The notes: generated from the sequence alone by a model not told the origin. A stretch of 64,000 nt of DNA from an uncultured Parafilimonas sp. (GCA_903882935.1 CAIRZB010000001.1:158750-222749), one strand, 5' to 3'. Numbered from the stretch's first letter, positions 41,504 to 50,127 are shown. A program made the numbers and translations.

Positions 41504-42136
41504 ATGCAACACCACTTTATAACAATCGAGGGCAATATCGGCGCCGGCAAAACCACCTTGGCACACCTATTGTCAAAAAAACTGGATGCCCGCCTTATTT
41601 TGGAAGAGTTTGCCGATAACCCTTTTTTGCCACAGTTTTACCAAAACCCCAAACAGTACGCTTTTCCGTTGGAGTTGTTTTTTATGGCAGAACGCTACAA
41701 ACAGTTGAAGGATAGGGTACACAATGCCGATCTTTTTCAAAGCGTAACAGTGTCGGATTATTTGTTTACCAAATGCTTGTTGTTTGCCAAGGTTAATTTG
41801 TCGGAGGAAGAGTTTAAGTTGTACCAAAAACTGTTTGATATTATTAACCAGCAGCTTATTTTTCCCGATGTGTTGATTTACTTGCATGCGCCGGTTAGTA
41901 AACTACAGCAAAACATACGAAAGCGTAACCGCCCCTATGAGCAGCAGATAGCCGACGAATACCTCTACAATATACAAGAAACCTACAGTAGCTATATAAA
42001 GCAGCACAACATAAAAACCATTTTTGTAGACACCACCAATGCTGATTTTTTGGGTAATGAAAACCACTTGCAAGCCATATTGGATGCCCTAAACAGCGAC
42101 CTGCGGGAAGGGTATAATTATTTGAGTTTGCCGTAA
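41504..42136 (+). CDS. Deoxynucleoside kinase (dAK/dGK/dCK family)
   Basis: The 210-residue kinase has Walker A GNIGAGKTT at its N-terminus, the substrate-binding Glu in LEEFADNPFLPQFYQ and the PLELFFMAERYKQL helix. The lid follows (KLQQNIRKRNRPYEQQI), with DEYLYNIQETYSSYI after it and a final DTTNADFLGNE. It phosphorylates purine deoxynucleosides or deoxycytidine for salvage. The usual (D/E)RS motif is replaced by a KCLLFAKV segment after VSDYLFTK, as in other Bacteroidota members. It sits directly downstream of folK and is probably co-transcribed. Exact nucleoside specificity cannot be given. Confidence 0.88.
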   Translation: MQHHFITIEGNIGAGKTTLAHLLSKKLDARLILEEFADNPFLPQFYQNPKQYAFPLELFFMAERYKQLKDRVHNADLFQSVTVSDYLFTKCLLFAKVNLSEEEFKLYQKLFDIINQQLIFPDVLIYLHAPVSKLQQNIRKRNRPYEQQIADEYLYNIQETYSSYIKQHNIKTIFVDTTNADFLGNENHLQAILDALNSDLREGYNYLSLP

Positions 42137-42225
42137 CAGACGTGGAAGGCGTGGGTTTTAGAAGTAGACATCGGGTAGTTTAAGGCAGTTGGAAACACAA
42201 CCCATACTTTTAAGATAGCTAACAC

Positions 42226-42272
42226 AAAGCCCCAACGGGGTGACAGATAATAGCGATGGGTGAAGCCCATCG
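42226..42272. repeat. Double-hairpin dispersed repeat (GCCCCAACGGGG ... CGATGGGTGAAGCCCATCG)
   Basis: Two small hairpins lie side by side: CCCC-AAC-GGGG (42230-42240) and CGATGGG-TGAAG-CCCATCG (42254-42272). They are joined by TGACAGATAATAG. This matches the general form, known to me from many Bacteroidota and Planctomycetes genomes, of GGGG-hairpin, GACAGATAATAG linker, then GGG-TGAA-CCC hairpin. It lies between the kinase and the MFS gene. Only one copy is in this window. Confidence 0.65.
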
Positions 42273-42432
42273 GAACAGAAAAGCACCAGAACTCCCCCGC
42301 CCCTCATATCAAAAAAAATAATTATTTACAGTTAATAGTTTCATATATCAGCCGTGCAGTAAAGCTTTACTTTGCACTTTAATACAACACGGCATTTTTT
42401 GCCACATTGCAAAACAAAAGACCAACCAATAC

Positions 42433-43689
42433 ATGACAAGTGACACCGGGCAGCGGCAGGAAATAGATGCCCTCGCCGCCATTAAAATTCCAGAATTCAA
42501 GTTTCTAATAACAGGCAGGTTTATGTTCACATCCGGGTTAAGGATGATGGGTACACTCGTGGCTTGGTGGGTGTACCAATTGACACATTCTGCCTTTGCC
42601 ATCGGTGTTGTGGGGCTGTCGGAGTTTTTGCCAGCTTTTGGGCTGGCATTGTATGCCGGTTACGTGATAGACATCAGCGAAAAAAAATGGATGCTGCAAA
42701 GGGGCGTGCTGTTGTACGCCACGTGCTCATTGGCTTTGCTGTTTTTATCCACCGGTTTTACCGCATCCCACGTGGCCAGCCATTGGGTGGCCGTTTGTAT
42801 TTACGGGGTAATTTTTTGCACGGGCGTTATAAGGGCCTTTACGGGGCCGGTGTTTAACGTAATACTGGCAGCCATAGTGCCTAGGGCGGCCCTGCAAAAT
42901 GCCACCACTTGGAACCAAGGGGCGTATCTTTCGGCCTCAGTTTTTGGCCATGCCGCCGGCGGGTTTTTAATAGCTTTTTTTGGTATTACCGGCACCTTAA
43001 TGGTGGTTGCAGTGTTTATTGTGGTGGCTTTTCTGCTGCTATCGCAACTGGGCAAAAAACCGCCCCTGAACGAGCGCGGCGAAAAGCGCACTTGGAGCAG
43101 CATACGCGATGGCCTACAGTTTGTTTTTAAAACCAAAGAACTGCTGGGGGCCCTTTCGCTTGACCTTTTTGCGGTACTGTTTGGCGGTGCCGTTGCCATG
43201 GTGCCGGTGTACACCCGCGAAATTTTGCATGTGGGTCCCATCGGCTATGGGTGGTTAAACGCCGCATCGGATATAGGGTCTATCTGCATTGTAATAATCC
43301 TCACCATGTTCCCACCACGCAGGCACCAAGGCCGCACCTTACTGATGGTAGTGGCAGGTTTTGGGGCATGTATTATTGTTTTTGGCTTATCAACGTGGTA
43401 TGCTGTATCGTTTTTTGCCCTGATGGTAAGCGGCTCGCTAGACGGCATTAGCATGGTGATACGCGGCACCATCACCCAGCTTAAAACCCCCGACAATATG
43501 CGCGGCAGGGTGATGAGTGTAAACTCCATGTTCATCAATTCAAGCAACGAACTGGGGCAGTTTGAAAGCGGCGTGGCTGCCAAGCTAATGGGCAACATAA
43601 CATCTGTTGTATTTGGCGGGTGCATGACGTTGTTGGTAGTGATAACGACCTGGGTTAAAGCCCCAAGTTTGCGGAAGATGGAATATTAG
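42433..43689 (+). CDS. MFS transporter (MFS_3, EntS-like exporter group)
   Basis: The 418-residue membrane protein has about twelve hydrophobic segments and the layout of MFS_3 exporters. Features include FLITGRFMFTSGLRMMGTLVAWWVYQLTHS in TM1-2, the GLSEFLPAFGLALYAGYVIDISEKKWML loop replacing motif A, the AIVPRAALQNATTWNQGAYLSASVFGHAAGG segment, and MVIRGTITQLKTPDNMRGRVMSVNSMFI near the end. Such proteins export siderophores, drugs or metabolites by proton antiport. No siderophore genes are nearby. The gene stands alone behind the double-hairpin repeat. Confidence 0.87.
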   Translation: MTSDTGQRQEIDALAAIKIPEFKFLITGRFMFTSGLRMMGTLVAWWVYQLTHSAFAIGVVGLSEFLPAFGLALYAGYVIDISEKKWMLQRGVLLYATCSLALLFLSTGFTASHVASHWVAVCIYGVIFCTGVIRAFTGPVFNVILAAIVPRAALQNATTWNQGAYLSASVFGHAAGGFLIAFFGITGTLMVVAVFIVVAFLLLSQLGKKPPLNERGEKRTWSSIRDGLQFVFKTKELLGALSLDLFAVLFGGAVAMVPVYTREILHVGPIGYGWLNAASDIGSICIVIILTMFPPRRHQGRTLLMVVAGFGACIIVFGLSTWYAVSFFALMVSGSLDGISMVIRGTITQLKTPDNMRGRVMSVNSMFINSSNELGQFESGVAAKLMGNITSVVFGGCMTLLVVITTWVKAPSLRKMEY

Positions 43690-43757
43690 ATGGGTAGATT
43701 TTGGGGTGATGGGTGGTTATGAGATAAGAAATTAGGACGATATTTTTTAAGAGGATA

Positions 43758-44159
43758 TTACACGAGTGGGAAATTCTTAAGAAACCAGTTAGCAGAATGA
43801 ATGCCGACAGGTTTGACTTTGAAGCCGAGGAGTTCAGTGTCATCCGTAATGATAAAATGACAGTTTTTTTGGATTGCGATATCGAACAGGTAGCTATCCT
43901 TTGGATCAGGGCTAAGCCTGTAAACTACATTTTCAGTAACAAAAAGAGATTGGTACTTTACATATTCGGTAAATAGAGCAGCTTGTTTTTCCGTAGCCCA
44001 TCCGTTTTCAAGCAATGCCTCAAATATTTCAGATAATAGATAATTGTTAATTACCGGCAACATATCATACGCTATAAACCGGTCAACCAAAGGCGTCAGG
44101 TTTTTGCTGCGGGCATATCTTACCCAAACACATGCATCGATTACTATTTTAACGGCCAT
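43758..44159 (-). CDS. PIN-domain toxin, VapC-like (COG1569 type)
   Basis: The 133-residue protein has the PIN nuclease acid set: Asp8 in VIDACVWVR, Glu in LLSEIFEALLE, and Asp residues in DPKDSYLFDIAI and FIITDDTELLGF. These chelate Mg/Mn for RNA cleavage. The C-terminal strand FKVKPVGIHSANWFLK is typical of the putative-toxin PIN family. Its start overlaps the upstream small gene by 11 bases, the arrangement of a toxin-antitoxin operon with antitoxin first. It probably cleaves a tRNA or mRNA when freed; the target is unknown. All four acid positions appear intact. Confidence 0.87.
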   Translation of the reverse strand: MAVKIVIDACVWVRYARSKNLTPLVDRFIAYDMLPVINNYLLSEIFEALLENGWATEKQAALFTEYVKYQSLFVTENVVYRLSPDPKDSYLFDIAIQKNCHFIITDDTELLGFKVKPVGIHSANWFLKNFPLV

Positions 44160-44373
44160 CTGATTTGGAATATCTTTTTTTCTGCATGGACTCTACTATA
44201 TCCTCATCAGTAGCATCGCCGAAATTCATTTCGGACGTAAGGTTTTCCCAGTTTTTCACTATCTCATCCCTGAAAAATTTTATATAAAGCAACTTCAGGT
44301 CATCCTCACTTTTATCGCGCAGTTTGTCTACTATTTGTGCGAAAGTAGATATTTGTTCCGTGGCCGTTATCAT
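44149..44373 (-). CDS. Putative antitoxin partner of the PIN-domain protein
   Basis: The 74-residue product (MITATEQISTFAQIVDKLRDKSEDDLKLLYIKFF...) is acidic and largely helical, as expected for an antitoxin. Its C-terminal tail (ESMQKKRYSKSDGR) is basic and probably disordered until bound. I do not recognise a known DNA-binding antitoxin domain such as Phd, AbrB or ribbon-helix-helix. The role is inferred from position, size and the 11-base overlap with the PIN gene. The ATG at 44373 is preferred to a TTG 18 bases earlier. Confidence 0.72.
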   Translation of the reverse strand: MITATEQISTFAQIVDKLRDKSEDDLKLLYIKFFRDEIVKNWENLTSEMNFGDATDEDIVESMQKKRYSKSDGR

Positions 44374-44629
44374 CGTGTTTATTTTATTCAAATATACTTA
44401 AATGCAACAATCTGAAAAACGGTTATTCTATGATACCAGCCTAAGTCATCTTCGTTGCTATTGTTTAAACCTATAACAGAAGCCTACCTATGGTTGCCCA
44501 TTTTTATTAAAATGGCATGACGAAAATTCATTGTCGGTTAAAGTGCCGCCCATGTAACGAAATCCTTATTAATACCTTTCTAAATCTGGCGTATCAGAAA
44601 AATCCGGCCAAAATCGCCGTCATCATCCG

Positions 44630-44637
44630 TATTTTTG
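44630..44637 (+). promoter_or_regulatory. -7 box (TATTTTTG) for rimM
   Basis: TATTTTTG fits TAnnTTTG and lies 12 bases before the rimM ATG. The 5' leader would be only about eight bases, too short for a normal ribosome-binding site. Confidence 0.5.
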
Positions 44638-44649
44638 CATCCTCATACA

Positions 44650-45165
44650 ATGAACGAATATATACACATAGGCAAGTTTGTTGCCACCTTTGGGGTAAAG
44701 GGTGAGCTGATATTAAAACACGCGCTCGGTAAAAAAACGGCATTGAAAGACGTGGAAGCCATTTTTGTGGAAGAGCAAAAGGGCAGCTACCTGCCTTATT
44801 TTTTAGAAGCCAGCAAAGCAAAGGAGCAAGACGAAATACTGGTGAAGCTAGATGGTATGGATACCCGCGAGGCTGCACACCGTATATCCACCAGGCCGGT
44901 ATGGCTGCTGAATGATGATTTTAGGCGGCTGGCGGGCAAAACATCGGCCATATCGTTGCTGGGTTTCACTGTTTTTAGTGATGGCGAAAACCTGGGGCCA
45001 ATTGAGGAAGTGATTGAGCAACCCCACCAAGTGTTGCTGCGAATATCTTTGGGCGGCAAAGAGGCCTTGATACCCTTGCATGAGGAAACCTTGGACAAAA
45101 TTGACCGCAAAAAGCAGGAGGTATATGTAACACTGCCTGACGGTTTGTTGGATATATACCGATAA
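44650..45165 (+). CDS. rimM: Ribosome maturation factor RimM
   Basis: The 171-residue protein starts YIHIGKFVATFGVKGELILKH, the RimM beta-barrel opening. Its second part is the PRC-barrel: ISLLGFTVFSDGENLGPIEEVIEQPHQVLLRI, EALIPLHEETLDKID and the end VYVTLPDGLLDIYR. It helps assemble the 30S head by binding S19 and 16S rRNA. In many Bacteroidota rimM follows rpsP; here rpsP and trmD are not adjacent. The TTG at 44635 lies upstream of the start chosen here. Short TGGTCATTGG-type repeats follow the stop codon. Confidence 0.93.
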   Translation: MNEYIHIGKFVATFGVKGELILKHALGKKTALKDVEAIFVEEQKGSYLPYFLEASKAKEQDEILVKLDGMDTREAAHRISTRPVWLLNDDFRRLAGKTSAISLLGFTVFSDGENLGPIEEVIEQPHQVLLRISLGGKEALIPLHEETLDKIDRKKQEVYVTLPDGLLDIYR

Positions 45166-45167
45166 TG

Positions 45168-45198
45168 ATAGGTGATAGGGTCAATGGTCATTGGATTA
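45168..45198. repeat. GTCAATGGTCATTGG short repeat after rimM
   Basis: GGTGATAGGGTCAATGGTCATTGGATT matches the repeats between the efflux adaptor and pump genes (13795-13918). It starts within a few bases of the rimM stop codon. Confidence 0.5.
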
Positions 45199-45248
45199 AA
45201 AAAGAATAACCTCAACAATAAAAACTGAAAACCGAAAACTTCTCTTGC

Positions 45249-45635
45249 ATGGCGATACCTGTATGGGCTATTAAGCTGGTAAAATTTGGGGCGGTGGGTG
45301 TTACCGGAATGTGCATTGATTTTGGCATTACCTGGCTTTGCAAGGAGCGGCTGCGCTGGAACAAGTTTGTGGCAAATTCCTTCGGTTTTAGCTTGGCGGT
45401 TGTAAACAATTACCTGCTAAACCGGGTATGGACATTTAGCAGCAACAACGCCCACTGGGAGGCCGAGTTTGGGCGGTTTTTGGTAGTGTCACTGGCAGGG
45501 TTGGGCATTAATAATTTGTTGGTGTACTTGCTGCACAGCAAAATGGGGGCGAGTTTTTATTTGTCAAAAGTGGTGGCCACGGCTTTTGTGGTGGCTTGGA
45601 ATTTTATTGCAAATTATTATTTTACCTTTCGTTAA
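45249..45635 (+). CDS. GtrA family membrane protein
   Basis: The 128-residue protein has four membrane helices and the GtrA signature: LVKFGAVGVTGMCIDFGITWLC, NSFGFSLAVVNNYLLNRVWTF, EFGRFLVVSLAGLGINNLLVYLL and the closing VVATAFVVAWNFIANYYFTFR. GtrA proteins are thought to flip or move lipid-linked sugars across the inner membrane for glycosyltransferases. The next gene, a GT39-type enzyme 105 bases downstream on the same strand, is a plausible partner that would use the translocated sugar. The substrate is unknown. Confidence 0.9.
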   Translation: MAIPVWAIKLVKFGAVGVTGMCIDFGITWLCKERLRWNKFVANSFGFSLAVVNNYLLNRVWTFSSNNAHWEAEFGRFLVVSLAGLGINNLLVYLLHSKMGASFYLSKVVATAFVVAWNFIANYYFTFR

Positions 45636-45740
45636 GCGGCACGGTCCAAGGCGGCTATAGATGATGTGCCAACATTGTAAATACAGTAATGCCGAATGCG
45701 CATAACTAACAGCCAGTGGCTGTTGCACAAGCTTACCAAT

Positions 45741-47300
45741 ATGTATAAAAAACAGGTGCTTTGGTTAATACTATTTTCAACGGTGGTACGCCTGTTAGTG
45801 GCATCGCATATTGGGCTGGGCAACGATGAAGTGTATTACTACACCTACGCCCTTCATTTGCAAAAAAATTATTTTGACCACCCGCCTGCCGTTGCTTGGC
45901 TTATACGCATTTTTACCGGCAACCTATATTTTAGGCAAGAGGTTTTTTTGCGGCTTGGTGCCATTGTATTTGCTGCCATTGGCACTTGGCTAAGCTTTTT
46001 GATTGGCAAACGCATACGCAATGAGGCAACCGGGTGGTATGCAGCATTGTTATATACATCCAGCATTTATTGTTCTATTATCGCCGGCACGTTTATTTTG
46101 CCCGACAGCCCGCAAATTGTTTTTTGGCTGGCAAGCTTGCTGGCGATGCTAAAACTGGCGGATGCTTATCAATTAAATGGCAGAGCCACTTACGGCCAAT
46201 GGCTTATATTCGGTGTGTTTGCGGGTGTATGCATAATGTGTAAAGTGCACGGCATTTTTTTATGGGCGGGATTAGGATTATACATGCTTTTTTATGAGCG
46301 CAAAATGTTTGTGCATCCTGGTTTTTACCTGGCAGTTATCATTACTGGTATCATCATAAGCCCGATAATAACTTGGAATATTGACAACCACTTTATTACC
46401 TGGCGCTACCACAGTGAGCGTGTGGAGGTACACCAGTTTGCCTTAAATACTGACGGTTTTATACAGGCCATGTTGGGCCAAATATTTTACAACAACCCAT
46501 TTAATGTTTGCATATTGGTTTTTGCATTTTTCGGCATGCGTAAGCTTGCATTATTGCCAGCCCATGTAAACAGGTTATTATTGTTTACAGCCTTGCCCAT
46601 GGTTGTTTTTGTTACCGGCATATCATTGTTTAGGGATGTGCTGCCGCACTGGAGTGGCCCCGGTTTTTTAACCCTGTCCTTTATAGGCGCAGCATTTTTA
46701 GATGCAAAATTGTCAATTCTGCCGAAATCTATTTTCAAAGGCTTGTTAACGGCCGCGTTGGTATTTATTGCCGTATTAGTAACCGCAGGTGTTGCGGCCA
46801 TAATTTTTTTCCCGGGTACCATCGGTAGTAAACAGGCGGCCAACCTCGGCGATGGCGATTTTACCCTTGATATGTATGGCTGGCAGCAATTTGGGAAAGA
46901 TTTTACCAATTGGCAAAATGAAGCCGTTGCAAATAAGCAATTTCCGCAAGGCTTACCAATTGTGTGCAACAAGTGGTTTCCTGCGGCAGATATACAATAC
47001 TACGTAGCCCGCACAAGCAACAATGCCGTTATTGGCATTGGTAACATGAACGACCTGCACCAATATGTGTGGTTAAACCATTGCCAGCAGCTATTGGCGA
47101 TAGGGCAAGATGCTTTGTGCATTATACCCAGCAACAATACCGCTGATCCGCAGCTGGCGTATGGCGTTTATTTCAATTCGGTACAACCAGTGCACCAATT
47201 CACCAGTTTTAGAAGCGGCAAGGCTGTGCGTTATTTTAATGTATATTTATTAAAAGGGTACAAAGGAAATGATGAGGCGCGGAAATATATTGTAGAATAG
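45741..47300 (+). CDS. Membrane glycosyltransferase, ArnT/GT39-like
   Basis: From the ATG at 45741 the product is 519 residues: about ten membrane helices in the first 350 residues and a C-terminal soluble domain. The first external loop has the acidic motif GNDEVYYYTYALHL followed by YFDHPPAVAWLIRIF, diagnostic of dolichyl/undecaprenyl-phosphate sugar-dependent transferases of the PMT/ArnT group. The segment LYTSSIYCSIIAGTFILPDSPQIVFWL is also typical. It transfers a sugar from a lipid-phosphate donor to a protein, lipid A or other periplasmic acceptor. An in-frame ATG at 45696 is a possible alternative start. It follows GtrA, fitting a lipid-linked sugar pathway. Confidence 0.88.
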   Translation: MYKKQVLWLILFSTVVRLLVASHIGLGNDEVYYYTYALHLQKNYFDHPPAVAWLIRIFTGNLYFRQEVFLRLGAIVFAAIGTWLSFLIGKRIRNEATGWYAALLYTSSIYCSIIAGTFILPDSPQIVFWLASLLAMLKLADAYQLNGRATYGQWLIFGVFAGVCIMCKVHGIFLWAGLGLYMLFYERKMFVHPGFYLAVIITGIIISPIITWNIDNHFITWRYHSERVEVHQFALNTDGFIQAMLGQIFYNNPFNVCILVFAFFGMRKLALLPAHVNRLLLFTALPMVVFVTGISLFRDVLPHWSGPGFLTLSFIGAAFLDAKLSILPKSIFKGLLTAALVFIAVLVTAGVAAIIFFPGTIGSKQAANLGDGDFTLDMYGWQQFGKDFTNWQNEAVANKQFPQGLPIVCNKWFPAADIQYYVARTSNNAVIGIGNMNDLHQYVWLNHCQQLLAIGQDALCIIPSNNTADPQLAYGVYFNSVQPVHQFTSFRSGKAVRYFNVYLLKGYKGNDEARKYIVE

Positions 47301-47313
47301 AAACGCTTATTTA

Positions 47314-47366
47314 AAATCGCACTCCATTATATCCGTTCACCCAATAATTGGACGGCTGCAACTACC
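47314..47366 (-). pseudogene. Duplicate remnant of the 3' end of the DUF1801 gene
   Basis: The bases 47314-47338 repeat 47510-47534 exactly (25 bases), and the match resumes at TAATTGGA and onwards. On the minus strand the remnant reads AAVQLLGERI-stop, against TAIQLLKERI-stop in the intact gene. The differences are several substitutions, so it is an old copy of the gene end and not an assembly duplicate. The hairpin element at 47370 lies between the two copies. Confidence 0.7.
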
Positions 47367-47369
47367 CGC

Positions 47370-47444
47370 CTTTGTTGGTGTTTTCGCCAACAAAGTTTCT
47401 CCTTGTATTACCAGCCTCTAATGATCGTTGTTGGTGAAAACACC
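47370..47444. repeat. Long-loop inverted repeat element, second copy
   Basis: An inner hairpin CTTTGTTGGTG/CGCCAACAAAG (47370-47395, one G-T pair) and an outer inverted pair GGTGTTTTCGCCAAC (47377-47391) and GTTGGTGAAAACACC (47430-47444), with one mismatch. Loop of 38 bases. Read on the minus strand, it contains ACTTTGTTGGCGAAAA, shared with the element at 24507-24586. Confidence 0.65.
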
Positions 47445-47522
47445 CCAAACGGGCGAAGAGCAACCGGTAGCCAAACCCAGTAGCGGATAGTCGTTGAAAA
47501 ATTACTCTGAAATCGCACTCCA

Positions 47523-47879
47523 TTATATCCGTTCTTTTAATAATTGGATGGCCGTCATTAATAGTAGGTTTATAGTATCAACGGGTAGGTCTTCCGCTGG
47601 TTCAATCAGTAATATCTTCATGCGGTTGCGCTTTTCCGCAATAAGCTCGGGGTGTATTATTCTATTGCCGTCAACAAAGCCAATATATGGCCGGCCTCTT
47701 TTTTTATCTGCCCATATATAGCAAAACCTTTTGCCTTTGTAATTATAAAACGGCATTCTGTAACGCCATACTTCCGTTATGTTTTTATCATAATGCAGAA
47801 CATGGTCGCGCAGCGCCAGTAGGCAGCTTTTTAGTGGCTCCTCATATTGCAAATAGAAATTGTCTATGTCGCGTAACAT
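47523..47879 (-). CDS. DUF1801 (YdhG-like) domain protein
   Basis: The 118-residue protein has the DUF1801 pattern: an N-terminal helix pair (FYLQYEEPLKSCLLALRDHVLHY), then strands EVWRYRMPFYNYKGKRFCYIWADKKRGRPYIGFVDG and the helical end (DTINLLLMTAIQLLKERI). The family is related to frataxin-like folds in Bacillus YdhG, proposed to bind iron; function here is unproven. Its last 13 codons and 3' flank are duplicated 196 bases downstream (47314), indicating that a second copy was once there. Confidence 0.87.
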   Translation of the reverse strand: MLRDIDNFYLQYEEPLKSCLLALRDHVLHYDKNITEVWRYRMPFYNYKGKRFCYIWADKKRGRPYIGFVDGNRIIHPELIAEKRNRMKILLIEPAEDLPVDTINLLLMTAIQLLKERI

Positions 47880-48010
47880 CTTCGGGTTAAATGTACGGTA
47901 TTAGAGCCATTGCTGATATCCTCTACAAAAATCCAAATGCCCCCCTTTCTACGGACTATCGACCATTGGCCATGTACAATCAACCCATTAGCTTACCTTA
48001 GCAAATCAAC

Positions 48011-49174
48011 ATGCCAGCACCGCAACGTTATATTGCTCATTTTGACCTTGACAGCTTTTTCGTAAGCGTGGAGGTATTGAACGACCCCACTTTAAAGGAC
48101 AAGCCTGTTATTGTAGGCGGCAGCAGGGAGCGCGGTGTGGTGGCGGCCTGCAGTTATGCAGCGCGTAAGTTTGGCATTCACTCGGCCATGCCCATGAAAA
48201 AGGCTATGCAGTTATGCCCACATGCTATATTGGTAAGGGGTACGCGCGGGGAGTACAGCCGTTTTTCCCGCTGGGTTACGGAAATAATTGCCGATAAAGC
48301 ACCATTGTTTGAAAAGGCCAGCATTGATGAGTTTTACCTAGACCTTACCGGCATGGATACTTATTTTGATGTGTTTAAGTGGACGATTGATTTGCGGCAG
48401 GAGATTATTGACAAAACACAACTGCCTATTTCCTTCGCACTGGCCAGCAACAAGTTGATTGCCAAGATAGCTACCGACCAAGCCAAGCCCAATGGCTATA
48501 TTTTTATACAGCCCGGCAAGGAGCAGGAGTTTTTGGCGCCATTGACGGTGAATAAAATACCAGGCGTGGGGGAAAGCACCTACACCACGCTAAAAGAAAT
48601 GGGGATACACTTTATCGGCGACATATTAACCAAAACGCCGGAGGAACTGGAGAAACGGTTAGGGAAATGGGGTGCTGAGCTTTGGCAAAAAGCGCATGGG
48701 CAGCATTTTGGCGTGGTGGCACCATACCATGAAGCCAAATCCATCTCCACCGAAAATACGTTTGAGGAAAATACCGCAGATACTGATTTTCTGATACGCG
48801 AATTGGTGCGGATGACGGAGAAGGTAGCTTTTGAGCTTCGCCAAGACGAAAAACTAACCGGCTGCATTGCCGTAAAAATACGCTATCCCGATTTTGAAAC
48901 CACCAGCCGCCAAACAACCATACATTATACGTTACGGGATGACGAACTGATACATGCCGCCCAAGACCTATTTCATAAATTGTACCGCAAGGGAAAGCCG
49001 GTACGCCTGCTGGGTGTGCGGCTTAGCGAGCTTACCAACCACGCCGTGCAAGGCAGTTTATTTGGCGATACCGAAAAAACAAACAACCTATACAAAGCCA
49101 TTGACGATGTTAAAATTAAATTTGGCAAAACATCCTTGCAAAAAGCGCGTACGGTAAGTAAGGGGAAAGAATAA
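48011..49174 (+). CDS. dinB: DNA polymerase IV (Y-family translesion polymerase)
   Basis: The 387-residue polymerase has the N-terminal IAHFDLDSFFVSVE with the first catalytic Asp pair, the finger segment GVVAACSYAARKFGIHSAMP, the second acid set in ASIDEFYLDLTGMD and the thumb helix-hairpin-helix NKIPGVGESTYTTLKEMG. The little-finger domain follows (LVRMTEKVAFELRQDEKLTGCIAVKIRYPDFET). It copies damaged DNA with low fidelity. There is no C-terminal QLxLF beta-clamp motif in the canonical form; LLGVRLSELTNHAVQGSLFGD contains a QGSLF that may serve. Not related to the DinB-fold protein at 23247. Confidence 0.94.
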   Translation: MPAPQRYIAHFDLDSFFVSVEVLNDPTLKDKPVIVGGSRERGVVAACSYAARKFGIHSAMPMKKAMQLCPHAILVRGTRGEYSRFSRWVTEIIADKAPLFEKASIDEFYLDLTGMDTYFDVFKWTIDLRQEIIDKTQLPISFALASNKLIAKIATDQAKPNGYIFIQPGKEQEFLAPLTVNKIPGVGESTYTTLKEMGIHFIGDILTKTPEELEKRLGKWGAELWQKAHGQHFGVVAPYHEAKSISTENTFEENTADTDFLIRELVRMTEKVAFELRQDEKLTGCIAVKIRYPDFETTSRQTTIHYTLRDDELIHAAQDLFHKLYRKGKPVRLLGVRLSELTNHAVQGSLFGDTEKTNNLYKAIDDVKIKFGKTSLQKARTVSKGKE

Positions 49175-49313
49175 GCTTTTTTGAATCACCAAATGGTTTT
49201 AGTTTTGATGGCGAGTTGCTTGAATCGTGAATTATGCATTAATTTTTTAAACAGTCTACTTTTTTTGTAGGGAATTATTATCTTCGCACCCCACTACTTA
49301 AAAACCTAATAAT

Positions 49314-49952
49314 ATGAGTTTACGTTTAGGCGACAAAGCGCCAAATTTTCAAGCAGAAACCACTGCGGGCAACATAGATTTTTATGAATACCTAGGAGAC
49401 GGCTGGGGGATATTGTTTTCCCACCCCGCTGACTACACGCCGGTTTGTACCACAGAGTTGGGCAAAACTGCCCTGTTACAAGAAGAGTTTGCAAAGCGCA
49501 ACACGAAAGTGCTTGCCGTAAGTATTGACCCGCTTGACAAGCACCTCGGCTGGATTAACGACATTAATGAAACACAGCATGTTACCGTGGGTTTTCCTAT
49601 TATTGCCGACGAGAGCAGGAATGTAGCCACTTTGTACGACATGATACACCCCAACGCTAGCCTTACCGCCACTGTGCGCAGCCTGTTTATCATCGGACCA
49701 GACAAAGCGGTTAAGCTTATCATCACCTACCCAGCATCAACCGGAAGAAACTTCCACGAGGTATTGCGCGTGTTGGAATCTTTACAGCTTACAGCGGTGT
49801 ACAGCGTAGCCACCCCTGCTGACTGGCAACCAGGTGAGGATGTGATTGTGGTACCCGCCGTTAAAACGGAAGATGCTATTGCAAAATTTCCTAAGGGGCT
49901 GAGGATTGTAAAGCCCTACCTGCGTTACACGCCACAGCCAAATATTGACTAA
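49314..49952 (+). CDS. 1-Cys peroxiredoxin, Prx6 family
   Basis: The 212-residue enzyme has the peroxidatic Cys45 in SHPADYTPVCTTELG and the Prx6-type long C-terminal arm (AVYSVATPADWQPGEDVIVVPAV, KGLRIVKPYLRYTPQP). There is no other cysteine in the protein, so it is a 1-Cys type that needs an external thiol to be reduced. It removes hydrogen peroxide and alkyl hydroperoxides. An imperfect -7 box TATCTTCG lies 30 bases upstream. A strong bidirectional terminator follows about 130 bases later. No thioredoxin or AhpF gene is near. Confidence 0.92.
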   Translation: MSLRLGDKAPNFQAETTAGNIDFYEYLGDGWGILFSHPADYTPVCTTELGKTALLQEEFAKRNTKVLAVSIDPLDKHLGWINDINETQHVTVGFPIIADESRNVATLYDMIHPNASLTATVRSLFIIGPDKAVKLIITYPASTGRNFHEVLRVLESLQLTAVYSVATPADWQPGEDVIVVPAVKTEDAIAKFPKGLRIVKPYLRYTPQPNID

Positions 49953-50086
49953 CAAACGGGCATCGCTTGTAATACTTTAGCTGTTTGCAAGTTTTTGCAG
50001 TTGAATATGACGTTTGTAATTCTGCAAACATGCTGGTAAAGCAACTACTCCAACCCATGCTGGATAAAAACGTGGTTTGAGATTAT

Positions 50087-50127
50087 AAAAGAGAGAGGCC
50101 CTGTGTTTAGCAAGGCCTCTCTCTTTT
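50087..50127. terminator. Bidirectional terminator between the peroxiredoxin and GH2 genes
   Basis: AAAAGAGAGAGGCC and GGCCTCTCTCTTTT form a 14-base-pair perfect stem with a 13-base loop. A and T tracts flank it on both sides. Confidence 0.9.
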
